Shown here: one piece after another, positions 26,397 to 36,582 of the stretch
How positions within the stretch are numbered: the first letter of the stretch is position 1
How the letters are laid out: every line of letters starts with the position of its first letter
Assembly (NCBI GenBank): GCA_026991885.1
Contig: JALXAQ010000098.1
Location: 1-64,000, forward strand
DNA length: 64,000 nt
Reading direction: 5' to 3'
Source of the DNA: Thiotrichaceae bacterium
Lineage (GTDB): Bacteria; Pseudomonadota; Gammaproteobacteria; Beggiatoales; Beggiatoaceae
The notes under the pieces: model-generated
What the model was told of the DNA's origin: nothing
Database searches by the model: none
Seen by the model: only the letters and a program-made list of their open reading frames with translations
Made by a program: the position numbers and the translations under genes

Positions 26397-26980
26397 GGGG
26401 AGTTATCCTTTTTTGTAGGCGTAGTTTGAGTAATCTCCAATTTAAAATGGCTAAGGCGACGTTTTTTATAGGCCGATTTTTGAAGCTTTTTATCTTCTAT
26501 GGCTTTAATGGTTAAAATTTTGGGATTAGTCAACCATTGAGAAGCTTCAATATTTCCCATCAGCGAAGAAACACGGGAATCAGATTGTGCAACACCTTCA
26601 AGGGTTATTTTATCACCCTTTTGTTTCATACTGGTAAAATACACACCATTTGGTAGTTGTTTGACCAGTTCATCAAATAAATGCACAACATTAGAACGGC
26701 TTTCTTCAAGTTCTTGGATAATGTCCATGCGCTCAATCAAACGTTGTTTCTCCTTTTTTAATTTTTTAATCGTTTGGAGTTGAGCATCGACCTTTTTAAT
26801 TTCGCTCTTCAAATAATGATTGCGCCCTTGCTGATAACCGATCTGAGTATCCATATAGAAATGCACCAAGAACACCAAAAATCCCATGAATAGCAAGGAT
26901 ATACCCGTGATAATAAAAAAACGAGTTTCACGTTCTTTTTTAAGCGTCTCGCGCCAAGGTAATAAGTTAATATGTGGCAT
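26393..26980 (-). CDS. pilN: Type IV pilus assembly protein PilN
   Basis: A 195-residue inner-membrane protein. It starts MPHINLLPWRETLKKERETR; the INLLPWR motif inserts into a groove of PilM. One transmembrane helix (about residues 22-45), a coiled coil (KKVDAQLQTIKKLKKEKQRL) and a small periplasmic domain follow. It forms the alignment complex with PilO and PilM. Confidence 0.92.
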   Translation of the reverse strand: MPHINLLPWRETLKKERETRFFIITGISLLFMGFLVFLVHFYMDTQIGYQQGRNHYLKSEIKKVDAQLQTIKKLKKEKQRLIERMDIIQELEESRSNVVHLFDELVKQLPNGVYFTSMKQKGDKITLEGVAQSDSRVSSLMGNIEASQWLTNPKILTIKAIEDKKLQKSAYKKRRLSHFKLEITQTTPTKKDNSP

Positions 26981-26995
26981 AACATTTAATATAAA

Positions 26996-28075
26996 TTAAA
27001 ATTTGTCAAAACTTCGTAGGGCTAATCCGCAAGCGAGCATTAATGCAGGCGCATCCTTTTCCAAGGCTGTTTTATTGATGCCTGGGGCATAGGACATGGA
27101 TACAAATGGATCAACTGTTTTCACATCCCCCCCCACTTTGTTTTTCACTTGATCAACAATACCATCTATAGAAGCACAGCCACCGGCAATTAATAGATGT
27201 GATAGTTTGCCATAGTTTGATTGGTTATAATAATATTGCACCATTCGGCTGATTTGTTGAACCATCTCGTCTTTAAATGGCTCAAGAATAGTCTGAAAAT
27301 AGTCTGAATCAAGCGTATTGTCGCGTTTAGCAAGATTAGCTTCTTCATAACTCAGATCATAACGGTTTTGAATTTCTTCAGTCAGTTGTTGCCCGCCAAA
27401 CATTTCCTCATGTGCGAATACGATTGTTGGCTTACCGTTTTTTTCGCCCAGCACATTTAATGAGCTGGTGGTTGCGCCAACCTCAATTAAGGCAATCGTG
27501 TCACCTTCATCAACGTCTTTATCGTTTTGTGCGACCATAATCAGGGCATTTTCAAGTGCATATTTTTCTATATCCACCACTTTGGCTTTTAATCCGCCCA
27601 GTTCAAGGGCTGCGATACGCCCCTCTATTGTTTCACGGCGAGAGGCTACTAACAAGATATCAACACGCTCTTCCTCTTTTTCATTAGGCCCTAGATTTTC
27701 AAAGTCGAAATCAATATCCTCGCTATCTTGACCAAGATATTGAGCGGGATCAGCTTCAATTTGTTCTTTTATATCTTGATCGGATAACCCCCCCTCCATC
27801 GTGATCACTTTGGTAATGACGGTGGGTCCTGCCACTGCGAGGGCTGCATATTGAGTGCGTGGCTTAGCTCGATTGACGACGCGCTCAATGACAGTGCCAA
27901 CACTTTCTAACTCAATAATGTTTTTGTCTTCTACCGATCTTTCTGGTAAAGGCTCCATAGCATAACTTTCCACTTGAAATCCTTTACCTATTCGGCTAAG
28001 CTCAACCAACTTGACGGCAGTTGAACTGATATCTATACCTACCACAGGGTCTGGCTTTAAACTCAATATGCTCAT
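26996..28075 (-). CDS. pilM: Type IV pilus actin-like protein PilM
   Basis: A 359-residue cytoplasmic actin-fold protein. PVVGIDISSTAVKLVELSR is the ATP phosphate-1 motif, TIALIEVGATTSSLNVL phosphate 2, and HLLIAGGCASIDGIVDQV the adenosine motif. It is the first gene of pilMNOPQ and is divergent from the PBP1a gene, as in Pseudomonas (pilM/ponA). The 125-base divergent spacer has AT-rich promoter-like sequence, but no unambiguous -35/-10 pair was found. Confidence 0.93.
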   Translation of the reverse strand: MSILSLKPDPVVGIDISSTAVKLVELSRIGKGFQVESYAMEPLPERSVEDKNIIELESVGTVIERVVNRAKPRTQYAALAVAGPTVITKVITMEGGLSDQDIKEQIEADPAQYLGQDSEDIDFDFENLGPNEKEEERVDILLVASRRETIEGRIAALELGGLKAKVVDIEKYALENALIMVAQNDKDVDEGDTIALIEVGATTSSLNVLGEKNGKPTIVFAHEEMFGGQQLTEEIQNRYDLSYEEANLAKRDNTLDSDYFQTILEPFKDEMVQQISRMVQYYYNQSNYGKLSHLLIAGGCASIDGIVDQVKNKVGGDVKTVDPFVSMSYAPGINKTALEKDAPALMLACGLALRSFDKF

Positions 28076-28200
28076 GTCTCTATACTTTATACTTATTTAT
28101 TTTCGTCTAGTCTATATTAGACACTATTTATGTCTATAGTTCAAGACTGATTTAAAAGGGGGAAACTCCTTAAACCTTTTTCAATAATTATACCATTTTT

Positions 28201-30483
28201 ATGAGTGTTAGATATTATTTTTACAAAATTTTGCATGTCACCTTATTAATGGGTTTGCTGTGGCTCCTATTAGCTATAGGCGTTGTTGTGGCTATTCAGT
28301 GGTATTTTATCCCTCAATTGCCGTCTATAGAACGCTTGAGAGAGGTACGTTTGCAAGTTCCACTCCAAATTTATACTAAAGATGGTCTTTTTATCGCTGA
28401 ATATGGCGAACAGCATCGCATACCTATAGCAGTGGAGCAGATGCCTGAGCTTTTAATTAAAGCACTATTGGCGACGGAGGATAGTAGTTTTTATGTGCAT
28501 TCTGGGGTTGATCTCAAGGGTTTATTTCGGGCTGTGTTCAATTTACTGAAAACGGGTAGAAAGCAGCAAGGTGGTAGTACCATCACTATGCAAGTGGCCC
28601 GTAATTTTTTTCTCTCCCGTAAAAGGACCTTTAGTCGCAAATTTAATGAAATTTTGTTGGCTTTTAAAATTGATGAGGGCTTATCAAAGAATGAAATCCT
28701 TGAGTTGTATTTAAATAAGATTTACCTTGGTCATCGTGCTTATGGTGTTGGGGCGGCGGCTCAAGTCTATTATGGCAAAAGTCTTTTTGATTTGAGCTTA
28801 GCGCAATGGGCGATGTTGGCGGGTTTGCCTAAAGCACCTTCGACCAATAATCCGTTGACAAATCCTAAACGGGCTTTGGAACGGAGAAATTATGTCCTGA
28901 GACGTATGCTGACTTTAAAATATATTAGTCAAGAGGCGTATGAGACGGCCATTAATGCCCCCTTGACGGCAAAACGCCAGAAACGGGCTGGGGGTGTGGA
29001 GGCTTTATATGTTGCTGAAATGGTTCGTTCTTTTTTGCTGGACAAATTTGGCTCAGAGATAACTTATACTCATGGCTATAAGGTATTTACGACCATTGAT
29101 AGTCACTTGCAAAAAACGGCAAATTCGGCTTTACGTAATGCTTTATTTACCTATGATCAACGGCATGGTTTTAAGGGTGTGCTTGATCATGTGTCGATAC
29201 CTAAGGACTTATCGGATGTGGACAAGTGGGCGCACGATATTTTGCAAAAATATCGCAGTGAAGGTAATTTGGTCCCCAGCCTGGTGCTAAATGTGAAGAC
29301 TAAAAGCGTCACCGCTTATAATCAAAAGGCGGGGCAGTTTAAAATTGTGTGGGATGATATTTCTTGGGCGCGTCGCTATATCAATGATAGAAAACGTGGT
29401 CGATCTCTCAAAAGCGCGAAAAGTGTCCTCAAGCGGGGGGATATTATTATGGCGCATTTCATTAAGAGCGAAGAAAAAGAGCGTTGGGCATTGTCTCAAG
29501 TCCCAGAAGCTGAAGGGGCTTTGGTGTCTATAAATAGCAATAATGGGGCTATTATCGCTCTGGTGGGGGGATTTGATTATTATCACAGTAAATTTAATCG
29601 GGTGACTCAAGCGTTGAGGCAACCGGGTTCGAGTTTTAAGCCGTTTATTTATTCGGCAGCACTGGCAAAAGGTTGGTCGGATTCTAGTCGCATCCTTGAT
29701 GCTCCCTTATCTTTTAGAGTGGGTAGAAAGAGATGGAGTCCCCATAATTCTAGCCATAAGTATTACGGTTGGACGACGCTTAGGAAGGCGTTGACGCATT
29801 CCTTTAATGTGTCTGCGGTGCGCTTGTTGAATAAGATAGGGGTAAAATATACGGTTAAGCATATAACTCAGTTTGGCTTTGATCCGGCGAGAATTCCGAA
29901 AAATCTGACGATGACTTTGGGGACGGGTGAATTGACGCCGCTGGAGTTGGCATCAGGTTATGCGGTGTTCGCGAATGGGGGATTTCGGGTTAAGCCTTAT
30001 TTTATTGACCGCATTGAGGATGTTAATGGCAAGGTGATTTTGTCGGCCAATCCTTTGACAATTTGTCGTCAATGTCCGCCGGAAATTTTGACGCCTTCTG
30101 GGCTACAGTTTGACATCCTTGCGCCTGAGACAATCTGTACACAAACGCCTCGCTATGCGCCGCAGATCATAAGCACTCGCAATGCTTATATGATGAGTTC
30201 TATGCTTAAGGATGTCATCACTGCTGGTACGGGGCGCCGTTCTAAATTACAGCGTGAGGATATTGCAGGAAAAACGGGGACGACTAATGATTTACGTGAT
30301 GCGTGGTTTGCGGGTTATTCGCCTGATATAGTGACGACGACTTGGGTTGGTTTTGATAAGCCACGTTCTCTTGGTCGTCATGAGTATGGAGGAAAAGTCG
30401 CATTGCCGATGTGGGCTGAGTTTATGAGTGTGGCTTTAGATGGTCAACCTGTGAAGTCTTTTCCAAAACCGCCTGATTTATAA
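28201..30483 (+). CDS. mrcA: Penicillin-binding protein 1A, bifunctional (PonA/MrcA)
   Basis: A 760-residue class A PBP. One transmembrane anchor lies at residues 12-37. The GT51 domain has ALLATEDSSFYVHSGVD (catalytic Glu) and QGGSTITMQVARNFFLS. A GT/TP linker follows, then the transpeptidase with SSFKPF (near residue 476; active Ser), HSFNVSA and GKTGTTND (near 690). It polymerises and crosslinks peptidoglycan. Divergent from pilM, as seen in many gammaproteobacteria. Length is close to that of Pseudomonas PBP1a (about 820), slightly short at the C-terminus. ATG at 28201 lacks a strong ribosome site. Confidence 0.92.
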   Translation: MSVRYYFYKILHVTLLMGLLWLLLAIGVVVAIQWYFIPQLPSIERLREVRLQVPLQIYTKDGLFIAEYGEQHRIPIAVEQMPELLIKALLATEDSSFYVHSGVDLKGLFRAVFNLLKTGRKQQGGSTITMQVARNFFLSRKRTFSRKFNEILLAFKIDEGLSKNEILELYLNKIYLGHRAYGVGAAAQVYYGKSLFDLSLAQWAMLAGLPKAPSTNNPLTNPKRALERRNYVLRRMLTLKYISQEAYETAINAPLTAKRQKRAGGVEALYVAEMVRSFLLDKFGSEITYTHGYKVFTTIDSHLQKTANSALRNALFTYDQRHGFKGVLDHVSIPKDLSDVDKWAHDILQKYRSEGNLVPSLVLNVKTKSVTAYNQKAGQFKIVWDDISWARRYINDRKRGRSLKSAKSVLKRGDIIMAHFIKSEEKERWALSQVPEAEGALVSINSNNGAIIALVGGFDYYHSKFNRVTQALRQPGSSFKPFIYSAALAKGWSDSSRILDAPLSFRVGRKRWSPHNSSHKYYGWTTLRKALTHSFNVSAVRLLNKIGVKYTVKHITQFGFDPARIPKNLTMTLGTGELTPLELASGYAVFANGGFRVKPYFIDRIEDVNGKVILSANPLTICRQCPPEILTPSGLQFDILAPETICTQTPRYAPQIISTRNAYMMSSMLKDVITAGTGRRSKLQREDIAGKTGTTNDLRDAWFAGYSPDIVTTTWVGFDKPRSLGRHEYGGKVALPMWAEFMSVALDGQPVKSFPKPPDL

Positions 30484-30492
30484 AGAAATCTA

Positions 30493-31089
30493 ATGATAAT
30501 TGATATATTATTGATAGTATTAGCTTATTTGATAGGCTCCGTCTCTGGGGCACTGATTGTGAGCAAGATGATGGGATTGCCTGATCCACGCACACAAGGT
30601 TCAGGTAATCCGGGGGCGACTAATGTGTTGCGCCACAGCGGCAAAAAAGCGGCTTTGCTGACTTTAGGCTTAGATGTGTTTAAAGGTGTCATAGCGGTAT
30701 TGATGGTAAAATTTATGACGACGGCACCGATAATATTAGCCAGCGCAAGCTTGGCCGTGTTTTTGGGACATTTATATCCCATTTTCTTTCAATTTCGTGG
30801 TGGTAAAGGTGTAGCAACTGCTTTTGGTGTATTATTAATTTTGGCATGGCCAGTCAGTTTAGCCGTATTAGCAACATGGTTAATAATGAGTTTGGTCTTT
30901 CGTTATTCATCATTAGCCGCCATCACGGCTGCCATCCTCACGCCAGCCTATATGTTTTGGTTTACAGATGGCATGTTGGAATATACCCTTATGGCATTTG
31001 TAATCAGTGCTTTGCTGATTTGGCGACATCGTTCTAATATTTATAAATTATTGAACGGTCAAGAGGATAAAATAGGCGATCCTTTATAA
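30493..31089 (+). CDS. plsY: Glycerol-3-phosphate acyltransferase PlsY
   Basis: A 198-residue membrane enzyme with about five helices. Motif 1 is SGALIVSKMMG, motif 2 SGNPGATNVLRHSGKKAALL (acyl-phosphate binding), motif 3 FLGHLYPIFFQFRGGKGVAT. It makes lysophosphatidic acid from acyl-phosphate. It is followed by a heptamer tract, then yebC. Confidence 0.92.
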   Translation: MIIDILLIVLAYLIGSVSGALIVSKMMGLPDPRTQGSGNPGATNVLRHSGKKAALLTLGLDVFKGVIAVLMVKFMTTAPIILASASLAVFLGHLYPIFFQFRGGKGVATAFGVLLILAWPVSLAVLATWLIMSLVFRYSSLAAITAAILTPAYMFWFTDGMLEYTLMAFVISALLIWRHRSNIYKLLNGQEDKIGDPL

Positions 31090-31122
31090 CTGATAACTGA
31101 TAACTGATAACTGATAATTGAT
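31090..31122. repeat. Tandem AACTGATA heptamer tract
   Basis: Directly after the plsY stop, ACTGATA is repeated four to five times, ending ATTGATATGG at the yebC start. It replaces most of the plsY-yebC spacer. Same heptamer at 13948, 51254 and 51343. Confidence 0.85.
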
Positions 31123-31863
31123 ATGGCAGGACATAGTAAATGGGCAAATATCCAACACCGTAAAGGTGCCCAGGATGCGAAACGCGCTAAATTATTTACC
31201 AGACTGATTCGTGAAATTACTGTCGCAGCGCGTATGGGCGGCGGCGATCCCAGTGCTAATCCACGTCTGCGTGCCGCCATTGATAAAGGTTTGGCTGGCA
31301 ATATGACCAAGGATGCGATAGAGCGTGCTATCAAACGGGGTGCGAAGGCAACTGACGGCAATAATTATGAAGAAGTCCGTTATGAAGGTTATGGTCCTGG
31401 TGGCATAGCGGTTATGGTTGATTGCATGACTGATAATCGCAATCGCACTGTGGCTGAGGTACGCCATGCTTTTGGTAAATGTGCGGGTAATTTAGGTACG
31501 ACTGGCTCTGTGGCGTATTTATTTGAGAAAGTTGGCATTCTCAGTTTTCCCGCCGGCAGCGATGAAGAACAAATCATGGAAGTGGCTTTAGAAGCGGGTG
31601 CTCAAGATGTGGTTGATGATGATGCCATTGAGGTATTGACGGCACCTGATGATTTTTATCCAGTTAAAGAGGCGATGGAAAAAGCGAAGCTGATACCGAC
31701 TCAAGCAGAAGTGACAATGCGGGCTTCAACCAATACTGCCCTAGATTTGGACAATGCAAAAAAAATGCTACGCCTATTGGACATGTTAGAAGATTTGGAT
31801 GATGTTCAACAAGTTTATTCTAATGCCGATATTAGTGATGACATCATGGCGCAATTAGCGTAA
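31123..31863 (+). CDS. yebC: YebC/PmpR-family protein
   Basis: A 246-residue protein. It starts [20 protein letters not shown], the signature of the family, and continues [17 protein letters not shown] and [19 protein letters not shown]. YebC proteins were long seen as transcription regulators; some act on ribosomes that stall at proline stretches. It is linked to ruvC and ruvA, the widespread yebC-ruvC-ruvA-ruvB order, and precedes ruvC by six bases. Confidence 0.93.
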   Translation: MAGHSKWANIQHRKGAQDAKRAKLFTRLIREITVAARMGGGDPSANPRLRAAIDKGLAGNMTKDAIERAIKRGAKATDGNNYEEVRYEGYGPGGIAVMVDCMTDNRNRTVAEVRHAFGKCAGNLGTTGSVAYLFEKVGILSFPAGSDEEQIMEVALEAGAQDVVDDDAIEVLTAPDDFYPVKEAMEKAKLIPTQAEVTMRASTNTALDLDNAKKMLRLLDMLEDLDDVQQVYSNADISDDIMAQLA

Positions 31864-31869
31864 TTATCT

Positions 31870-32340
31870 GTGAATAATCCACGTATTTTAGGCATCGATC
31901 CCGGTTCTCGGCTCACAGGATTTGGGATCATTGAAATTCATCGTTTTAAAGCAGTGTATGTCACCAGTGGTTGCATACGCATGCCGTCAAAACCGATGCC
32001 CTTGCGCTTGCAGGAAATTTATGCGGGTATCACTCAGATTATTGAGCAATATCAACCGACGCTGTCAGCGATTGAAGAAGTTTTTATGTCTCGCAATGCG
32101 GCTTCTGCCCTAAAATTAGGTCAAGCGCGGGGCGTTGCCATTGTTGCCTGTGTGCAGCAGGGCTTGCCAGTGTATGAATACGCGCCCACTCAAATTAAAA
32201 AAGCCGTAGTGGGAAATGGTCATGCTGATAAAGTGCAAGTTCAACATATGGTCAAAGTCTTATTGTCTCTCTCCAATACGCCCCAGGAAGATGCTGCGGA
32301 TGCTTTAGCAGTTGCTCTTTGTCACACACATCATGCATGA
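31870..32340 (+). CDS. ruvC: Holliday junction endonuclease RuvC
   Basis: A 156-residue nuclease starting with [19 protein letters not shown] carries the first catalytic Asp, [19 protein letters not shown] the Glu, and [16 protein letters not shown] the later acidic pair. It resolves recombination junctions with RuvAB. It lies in the yebC-ruvCA cluster. Confidence 0.92.
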   Translation: MNNPRILGIDPGSRLTGFGIIEIHRFKAVYVTSGCIRMPSKPMPLRLQEIYAGITQIIEQYQPTLSAIEEVFMSRNAASALKLGQARGVAIVACVQQGLPVYEYAPTQIKKAVVGNGHADKVQVQHMVKVLLSLSNTPQEDAADALAVALCHTHHA

Positions 32341-32367
32341 TAGATTCATCTTGGGCGAGGTCAAAAA

Positions 32368-32976
32368 ATGATTAGTCGTTTACGTGGCGAGTTAATAGAA
32401 AAACAACCGCCCCTATTAGTGATTGATGTACAAGGCGTAGGCTACGAAGTCTTTGCGCCTATGTCCACTTTTTACAATTTACCCGAAATCAACACCGAAA
32501 TCCGTTTATTAACCCATCTCACTATACGTGATGATGCTCATATACTTTTTGGTTTTCTCACCGAATCCGAGCGCTACTTATTTCGTGATCTGATTCGCGT
32601 CAGTGGCATTGGTCCCAAATTGGCACTCAGCATTTTATCTTCGATGGAATTAAGCACTTTTGTTCAATGTATTCACGATAATAATACGACTCGTCTTATT
32701 CGTATCCCCGGTGTGGGCAAAAAAATGGCTGAAAGGTTAGTCGTAGAAATGCGTGATCGTTTGAAAAATTGGGGCGCAAGCACAACACCGTCTTCACCCC
32801 CCACCACGGCGCCTATTATCACAGAAACCATAACCAGTCCCGTTGAAGATGCTGTCAGTGCTTTGATTGCTTTAGGCTACAAGCCCAATGATGCCCGTCG
32901 TTGGGTGCTTGCCGTTGCCCAAGAGGGTTTGACTAGTGAAGCTTTGATTCGTCGCGCCTTACAATCTGCCTTGTAA
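32368..32976 (+). CDS. ruvA: Holliday junction helicase subunit RuvA
   Basis: A 202-residue protein with an OB-fold (MISRLRGELIEKQPPLLVID), a tandem HhH region (LIRVSGIGPKLALSILSSM and IRIPGVGKKMAERLVVEM), and a C-terminal domain III (DAVSALIALGYKPNDARRW) that touches RuvB. The Pro/Thr-rich flexible linker is present. ruvB, normally next, is not downstream here: a DAHP synthase gene follows. Confidence 0.92.
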   Translation: MISRLRGELIEKQPPLLVIDVQGVGYEVFAPMSTFYNLPEINTEIRLLTHLTIRDDAHILFGFLTESERYLFRDLIRVSGIGPKLALSILSSMELSTFVQCIHDNNTTRLIRIPGVGKKMAERLVVEMRDRLKNWGASTTPSSPPTTAPIITETITSPVEDAVSALIALGYKPNDARRWVLAVAQEGLTSEALIRRALQSAL

Positions 32977-33016
32977 GGGGACTGTTCCATATTAATATAT
33001 TAGAATTCAAATATTT

Positions 33017-34033
33017 ATGATCATTATCATGCAGCCTCAAGTCACCGATGCAGAAATTAACGGTGTCAAAGACAAATTAAAATCATTAGGCTTAGAAAGT
33101 AACATATCACGCGGCGTTGAAAGAACTATCATCGGTGCTATTGGTGATGAGCGTAAAATACATAAAGAAAGCTTACAAGCTTTGCCTGGCGTTGAAGATG
33201 TGATACGTGTCGTTAAGCCCTACAAAATTGTAGCGCGTGAATGGCACGAAGCCGATACCGTAATAAATATTAAAGGTATTCCAATCGGCGGAAAAACCAT
33301 ACAAATCATTGGTGGTCCCTGCTCCGTTGAAACGCAAGCACAAATGGATTTAGCGGCACAAGGTGTCGCTCATGCCGGTTGTCGCCTAATGCGCGGTGGT
33401 GCTTTTAAACCACGCACGAGCCCTTATAGTTTTCAGGGCAAAGGTGTCGAAGGTTTGAAGATATTTAGGCAAGCGGCTGATAAATACAATTTGCCGATTG
33501 TCACAGAATTGATGGATGTGCGTTATCTGGATGATTTTTTAGAATACGGTGTTGATGTGATACAAATCGGCACTCGTAATATGCAAAATTTTGATTTATT
33601 GAAAGAAGTCGGAAAAATTCATACACCGGTTATACTCAAACGCGGATTATGCGCCACCTTGTCAGAGTGGCTGATGTCGGCAGAATATATCGCGGCGGGT
33701 GGCAATCATAATATTATATTATGTGAGCGTGGCGTGCGTAGCTTTGAAAAAGCTTACCGTAATATGTTAGATGTCACCGCGATTCCCGTGCTTAAAAAAG
33801 AAACCCATTTGCCCGTCATTGTGGATCCCAGTCATGCTGGCGGCAAAGCGTGGTTAGTGCCCACATTGTCAAAAGCTGCCATTGCAGCGGGGGCAGATGG
33901 TTTATTAGTAGAAATGCACCCTCAACCGTGTGATGCGTGGTGTGATGCTGATCAAGCCCTCAGCCCTGATGAGTTAAAAGATTTGGTGGGAGATTTGGGT
34001 AAAATTGCACAAGCGGTGGGACGAATAATCTAA
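33017..34033 (+). CDS. 3-deoxy-7-phosphoheptulonate (DAHP) synthase, type I-beta with N-terminal regulatory domain
   Basis: A 338-residue enzyme. Residues 1-80 form a ferredoxin-like regulatory domain with the motif ISRGVERTIIGAIGDE, like Thermotoga DAHP synthase. The barrel domain has QIIGGPCSVETQAQMDLAAQ, RGGAFKPRTSPYSFQGKG (PEP binding), DVIQIGTRNMQNFDLL, and PVIVDPSHAGGKAW. It begins aromatic amino acid synthesis by joining PEP and erythrose-4-phosphate. This isoform differs from the AroFGH type of E. coli. Confidence 0.9.
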   Translation: MIIIMQPQVTDAEINGVKDKLKSLGLESNISRGVERTIIGAIGDERKIHKESLQALPGVEDVIRVVKPYKIVAREWHEADTVINIKGIPIGGKTIQIIGGPCSVETQAQMDLAAQGVAHAGCRLMRGGAFKPRTSPYSFQGKGVEGLKIFRQAADKYNLPIVTELMDVRYLDDFLEYGVDVIQIGTRNMQNFDLLKEVGKIHTPVILKRGLCATLSEWLMSAEYIAAGGNHNIILCERGVRSFEKAYRNMLDVTAIPVLKKETHLPVIVDPSHAGGKAWLVPTLSKAAIAAGADGLLVEMHPQPCDAWCDADQALSPDELKDLVGDLGKIAQAVGRII

Positions 34034-34050
34034 AAATCGAGAATGACGAT

Positions 34051-34322
34051 ATGAGCGATAGTTATGAAATTGAGAACAACGCGATTGATGGCGAGGATGA
34101 GATGGGATCGTTAAATCATGGCACCGCGCAAACTAATTTAGCCGGACTACTAAAGTTCAAATGCGAAAAGAAATTAGCTGTCATAACTGAATTAAGCATA
34201 GATATATCGGGGTTTACTCACAAATTAATCAGTACAAAAGTTTTGACGTGCAACGAGACACCGAAATTGTTGATGAAGTGATGGACATTCACTTACCCAT
34301 TGCAAGTGTGTTTGCACTTTAA
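34051..34322 (+). pseudogene. Second Uma2-like remnant with internal deletion
   Basis: The N-terminal part (MSDSYEIENNAIDGEDEMGS, NHGTAQTNLAGLL, ELSIDIS) is in one frame and resembles the 5.7-6.0 kb remnant. After about 34215 the frame changes and gives INQYKSFDVQRDTEIVDEVM and DIHLPIASVFAL, the family C-terminus, ending TAA 34320. The central catalytic region is deleted. Confidence 0.6.
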
Positions 34323-34393
34323 ATGGTAGGCCTCTCAATGGAGTCAATGCCATCGCCGTTAAGGGCAACCACTAGTACAGGAGGGCGGAAGTT

Positions 34394-34589
34394 TTCAGGC
34401 CACTTAAAACCCTTGAATCACGGATTTACTTCGTTACTTCGTTTGACGGATGACACGGATTACGCGGATTTAAAGTCAAAGTCAAAAGACTAATGAGTGT
34501 TTTCAGGTTTTTAATCCGTGTCATCCGTGTAATCCGTCAAACGAAGTAACGAAGTAAATCAGCGATTCAAGGTTTTTTAGTGGCCTGAA
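34394..34589. repeat. ATCCG-type inverted-repeat element, copy C (inverted, with extra outer arms)
   Basis: Contains the family's ends (CCTTGAATCACGG and CGATTCAAGG) and central AAAGTCAAAGTCAAAAG and GTGTTTTCAGGTTTTTAATC, in the opposite orientation to copies B and D. It also has paired ACTTCGTTACTTCGTTTGAC and its complement. An 11-bp outer inverted repeat, TTCAGGCCACT/AGTGGCCTGAA, surrounds it. The rest of the 430-base gap 34323-34751 holds a second hairpin and no gene. Confidence 0.8.
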
Positions 34590-34643
34590 GATTTCAGCCC
34601 GAATGCACTAGGGTGTTGCCCCTACGTGATATGCCATTTTTGT

Positions 34644-34688
34644 TTCCTCGGCAAAAGTTTTCGCGCAGCGAAAACTTTTGCCGAGGAA
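34644..34688. repeat. Perfect 21-bp-stem hairpin
   Basis: Arms TTCCTCGGCAAAAGTTTTCG plus C and the exact complement surround a GCA centre. It is one of the longest perfect stems in the window and is not of the other repeat families. No T-run follows on either strand. Confidence 0.8.
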
Positions 34689-34751
34689 GGCAATCCTTTA
34701 TGGTTGCCCCTGTTAGGCGATTGGTCAATGGACTGCAAGGCGTACCTTGCA

Positions 34752-35381
34752 CTAATTTTTCGGAGAAATTCTTTTCACCAGCTTACTGCGTAAACGATAA
34801 ATCGCAATTTCCCCAAATAAATTAGGGATTAAACGCATAGACCAACTCGTGCGATGTCTTCTATCCACCACCGCCCGTTGCAAGACTTCAATATCTAGTT
34901 CATCACAAAGTTTCTCGAAATCACGCAACGTGCATAAATGAATATTTTCTGTGTGATACCATTCACTGGGCAAAGCGCGGGAACTCGGCATCACGCCACC
35001 AAAAAATAAGGAAATACGGGCTTGCCAGTGCCCAACATTGGGAAAAGTCACAATGCCTTGGCGACCAACACGTAACATTTCTATTAACAATTTATCTGGG
35101 TGATGAATGGTTTGGATGGCTTGCGTCATCACCACATAATCAAAGCTATCGTCAGCAAAATCAGAAAGTCCTTGGTTTAAATCAGTGTGAATCACATTGA
35201 GACGAGCTTGGAGACAATGTGTGATATTTTCATCGTCAATTTCTAAACCATATCCCGTCACCGAGCGAGTATCGCGTAAATGCGCCAGCAAAGTCCCATC
35301 ACCGCAGCCTAAATCGAGAACATGCGAGCCTTCAGCAATCCATTCACTAATCAGCCCTAAATCAGTACGCAAGTCCATCAT
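34752..35381 (-). CDS. metW: Methionine biosynthesis protein MetW
   Basis: A 209-residue class I methyltransferase-like protein: [18 protein letters not shown] (SAM loop), [37 protein letters not shown] and [20 protein letters not shown]. It is linked to MetX and overlaps its stop by four bases, the common metXW pair. MetW assists homoserine acylation in some bacteria. Confidence 0.92.
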   Translation of the reverse strand: MMDLRTDLGLISEWIAEGSHVLDLGCGDGTLLAHLRDTRSVTGYGLEIDDENITHCLQARLNVIHTDLNQGLSDFADDSFDYVVMTQAIQTIHHPDKLLIEMLRVGRQGIVTFPNVGHWQARISLFFGGVMPSSRALPSEWYHTENIHLCTLRDFEKLCDELDIEVLQRAVVDRRHRTSWSMRLIPNLFGEIAIYRLRSKLVKRISPKN

Positions 35382-36520
35382 TCTTCATCCTCTATTTGTT
35401 GCATATATTTTTTAAAAATCCGTAAATAGTGAGGAATCGGCATTAAAAAGGCATCATGTCCTTCTTGCGCTTTGATTTCGGCATAGCTCACATTTTTTTT
35501 ATTATGTAACAAAGCTTTAACAATTTCGCGTGAACGGGATGGCGAAAAGCGCCAATCGCTGGTAAATGAAATGACTAAAAATTTAGCCGCTACCTTTGCC
35601 AAGGCGGTTGATAGATTATTATTATGCTCGCTGGCAGGATCAAAATAATCCAGGGCTTTTGTCATCAACAGATAAGTATTGGCATCAAAATACTCAACAA
35701 AAGAGGTGCCTTGATAGTGCAAATAGCTTTCGACTTGAAATTCAACCTCAAAGCCAAAGTTGATTTTACCTTCGCGTAATTCTCGCCCAAACTTTTTACG
35801 CATGGCATCATCCGATAAATAGGTGATGTGTCCTAACATACGTGCCAACATCAAACCTCGACGTGGGACAGTGTTGTGTTGGTAATAATGTCCTGCATGA
35901 AAGTCCGGATCACTTAAAATGGCTTGGCGGGCAACTTCATTAAATGCAATATTTTGCGCCGTCAATTTCGGAGCAGCGGCAATCACCACACAATGGCGCA
36001 AGTGTTTTGGATAATCAATCGCCCATTGTAAGGCTTGCATACCGCCCAAACTGCCACCTATTACCGCAGCCCATTGCGAAATGCCTAATACATCAGCCAA
36101 ACGCGCTTGGCTTTTTACCCAATCACGTACTGTGACAATAGGAAAATCAGGGCCATAAGGTTTATTAGTCTCAGGATTAATACTTTTTGGACCGGTTGAA
36201 CCTTTACATCCGCCCAAATTATTTAAAGACACAACAAAAAAGCGATTAGTATCAATAGGTTTTCCAGGACCGATACAAGTATCCCACCAGCCTGGTTTTT
36301 TATCTTGCATACTATAATAGCCTGCCGCATGATGATCGCTGCTTAAGGCATGGCAAATCAGTATGGCATTAGAATGGTGCTCATTTAAGGTACCATAAGT
36401 TTCATATATAAGTTCGTAACTTGGCAAAGAGCGTCCACAATCCAAGGCTAAAGGTGTCGTAAACTTGTGGGTTTGTGCACTCACCAATCCGACATTATCG
36501 GGGGCTAATATGTCTGGCAT
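35378..36520 (-). CDS. metX: Homoserine O-acyltransferase MetX
   Basis: A 380-residue alpha/beta hydrolase-fold enzyme. [34 protein letters not shown], and [20 protein letters not shown] (nucleophile Ser in GGSLGG) are typical. C-terminal [13 protein letters not shown] and EGHDAFLM hold the Asp and His of the triad. It acylates homoserine for methionine synthesis; acetyl versus succinyl donor cannot be safely read here. No SAM-responsive leader was recognised upstream. Confidence 0.92.
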   Translation of the reverse strand: MPDILAPDNVGLVSAQTHKFTTPLALDCGRSLPSYELIYETYGTLNEHHSNAILICHALSSDHHAAGYYSMQDKKPGWWDTCIGPGKPIDTNRFFVVSLNNLGGCKGSTGPKSINPETNKPYGPDFPIVTVRDWVKSQARLADVLGISQWAAVIGGSLGGMQALQWAIDYPKHLRHCVVIAAAPKLTAQNIAFNEVARQAILSDPDFHAGHYYQHNTVPRRGLMLARMLGHITYLSDDAMRKKFGRELREGKINFGFEVEFQVESYLHYQGTSFVEYFDANTYLLMTKALDYFDPASEHNNNLSTALAKVAAKFLVISFTSDWRFSPSRSREIVKALLHNKKNVSYAEIKAQEGHDAFLMPIPHYLRIFKKYMQQIEDEE

Positions 36521-36582
36521 AATTAATATTTTAAATGCTTAAAGTATTTTTATTATAACATTAGGAACGAAGTACTTAAAAA

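Noticed and set aside
28076-28200. Divergent promoters of pilM and PBP1a
   Set aside because: TTGAAC and TAATAT can be paired for pilM only with a 19-base spacer; no pair is good enough to report.
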